Shown: one piece after another, positions 7,417 through 7,986 of the stretch
Layout of the letters: each line of letters starts with the position of its first letter
Numbering within the stretch: position 1 is the stretch's first letter
NCBI GenBank assembly: GCA_019038735.1
Contig: JAHOYW010000264.1
Coordinates: forward strand, 1 to 7,986
Direction of reading: 5' to 3'
Source of the DNA: Victivallales bacterium
GTDB lineage: Bacteria; Verrucomicrobiota; Lentisphaeria; Victivallales; Victivallaceae
DNA: 7,986 nt
Made by a program: the position numbers and the translations under genes
Notes under the pieces: model-generated
Told to the model about the DNA's origin: nothing
Database searches by the model: none
What the model saw: the letters and a program-made list of their open reading frames with translations, nothing else

Positions 7417-7986
7417 TTAGAAATAGCCTTCGCGTTTCTTTTGTTCCATCGAAGAATCGCCATCGCTGTCAATTACTCGGGTCGATCTTTCACTGACTTT
7501 GGTCTTAAGCGTTTCACCCACAATCTCTTCAATAGTAGTAGCTGTGGACTCTATCGCTCCAGTCAAAGGATAACATCCCAGAGTACGAAAGCGGACGGAT
7601 TTCATTGCCGGTTTTTCTCCAGGTTCCAGCCGCATGCGCTCGTCATCAACCATTATAAGGCTTCCGTCACGCTCGACTACCGGACGTTTTTTGGCAAAAT
7701 ATAGTGGAACTAAATCTATTTTTTCCAGCCGTATGTATTGCCATATATCAGCTTCGGTCCAGTTTGACAGGGGGAAAACTCTAACGCTTTCACCGCTATT
7801 GACTTTGCCGTTATAATGCGACCAGAGTTCTGGACGCTGGTTCTTCGGATCCCACTGGTGATGGCGGTCGCGGAAAGAATAGATTCTTTCTTTTGCCCGG
7901 GATTTTTCCTCGTCCCGTCTGGCTCCGCCGAAGGCTACATCATATTTACCTTTATCAAGTGCCTGTAGTAATGCCTGAGTTTCCAT
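7417..7986 (-). CDS. cysD: Sulfate adenylyltransferase subunit 2 (CysD), 5'-truncated by the window edge
   Basis: Catalytic subunit of ATP sulfurylase, a PP-loop family protein that forms APS from ATP and sulfate together with CysN. The visible 189 residues match the C-terminal two thirds of E. coli CysD (302 residues): [65 protein letters not shown], and the terminal [10 protein letters not shown]. The ATG at the window edge aligns to an internal Met of the family, so the true start and the N-terminal PP-loop SGGKDS motif lie beyond 7986. It is the first visible gene of the minus-strand sulfate assimilation cluster, 29 bp ahead of cysN. There is no sign of degeneration. Confidence 0.97.
   Translation of the reverse strand: METQALLQALDKGKYDVAFGGARRDEEKSRAKERIYSFRDRHHQWDPKNQRPELWSHYNGKVNSGESVRVFPLSNWTEADIWQYIRLEKIDLVPLYFAKKRPVVERDGSLIMVDDERMRLEPGEKPAMKSVRFRTLGCYPLTGAIESTATTIEEIVGETLKTKVSERSTRVIDSDGDSSMEQKKREGYF

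Noticed and set aside
7984..7986. ATG at the right edge as the cysD start codon
   Set aside because: It aligns to an internal Met of CysD, and the PP-loop region must precede it.

Overview
The window holds six protein-coding genes in two convergent blocks. No rRNA, tRNA, CRISPR array, insertion sequence or phage gene is visible. Composition is moderately AT-rich, genes are tightly packed, and spacers are short and very AT-rich. The icd gene is of the bacterial E. coli-like NADP type. An EIIA-CBS protein sits next to an ArsB/NhaD-type permease, and a Gram-negative style cysDN pair is present. This suggests a Gram-negative bacterium. The PVC group (for example Lentisphaerae) is a low-confidence guess, because no taxonomic marker gene is present.

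Left block, plus strand (1-3281): the 3' three quarters of isocitrate dehydrogenase (icd); then a PTS EIIA domain fused to a pair of CBS domains; then, 6 bp later, a polytopic ArsB/NhaD-family ion transporter. The EIIA-CBS protein and the transporter look like a regulator-transporter pair. A GC-rich inverted repeat lies in the convergent spacer after them.

Right block, minus strand (7986 down to 3434): cysD (5' part outside the window), cysN, a siroheme/4Fe-4S sulfite (or nitrite) reductase, and an Rrf2-family regulator with three cysteines placed like an Fe-S ligand set. This is an assimilatory sulfate reduction cluster: ATP sulfurylase makes APS, the reductase turns sulfite into sulfide, and the Rrf2 protein probably reports on sulfur, cysteine or Fe-S status. 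The APS/PAPS reductase is not in the window. The 145-bp cysN-reductase spacer carries a candidate sigma70 promoter and two blocks of tandem 7-bp repeats.

The most notable observation is the CysN C-terminus. The protein has the layout of a CysN-CysC (ATP sulfurylase GTPase-APS kinase) fusion. Its APS-kinase-like domain still aligns over helix and core positions but has lost the Walker A lysine and Ser/Thr and the DGDxxR catalytic motif. It therefore looks like a catalytically dead, possibly regulatory, kinase domain kept in frame.
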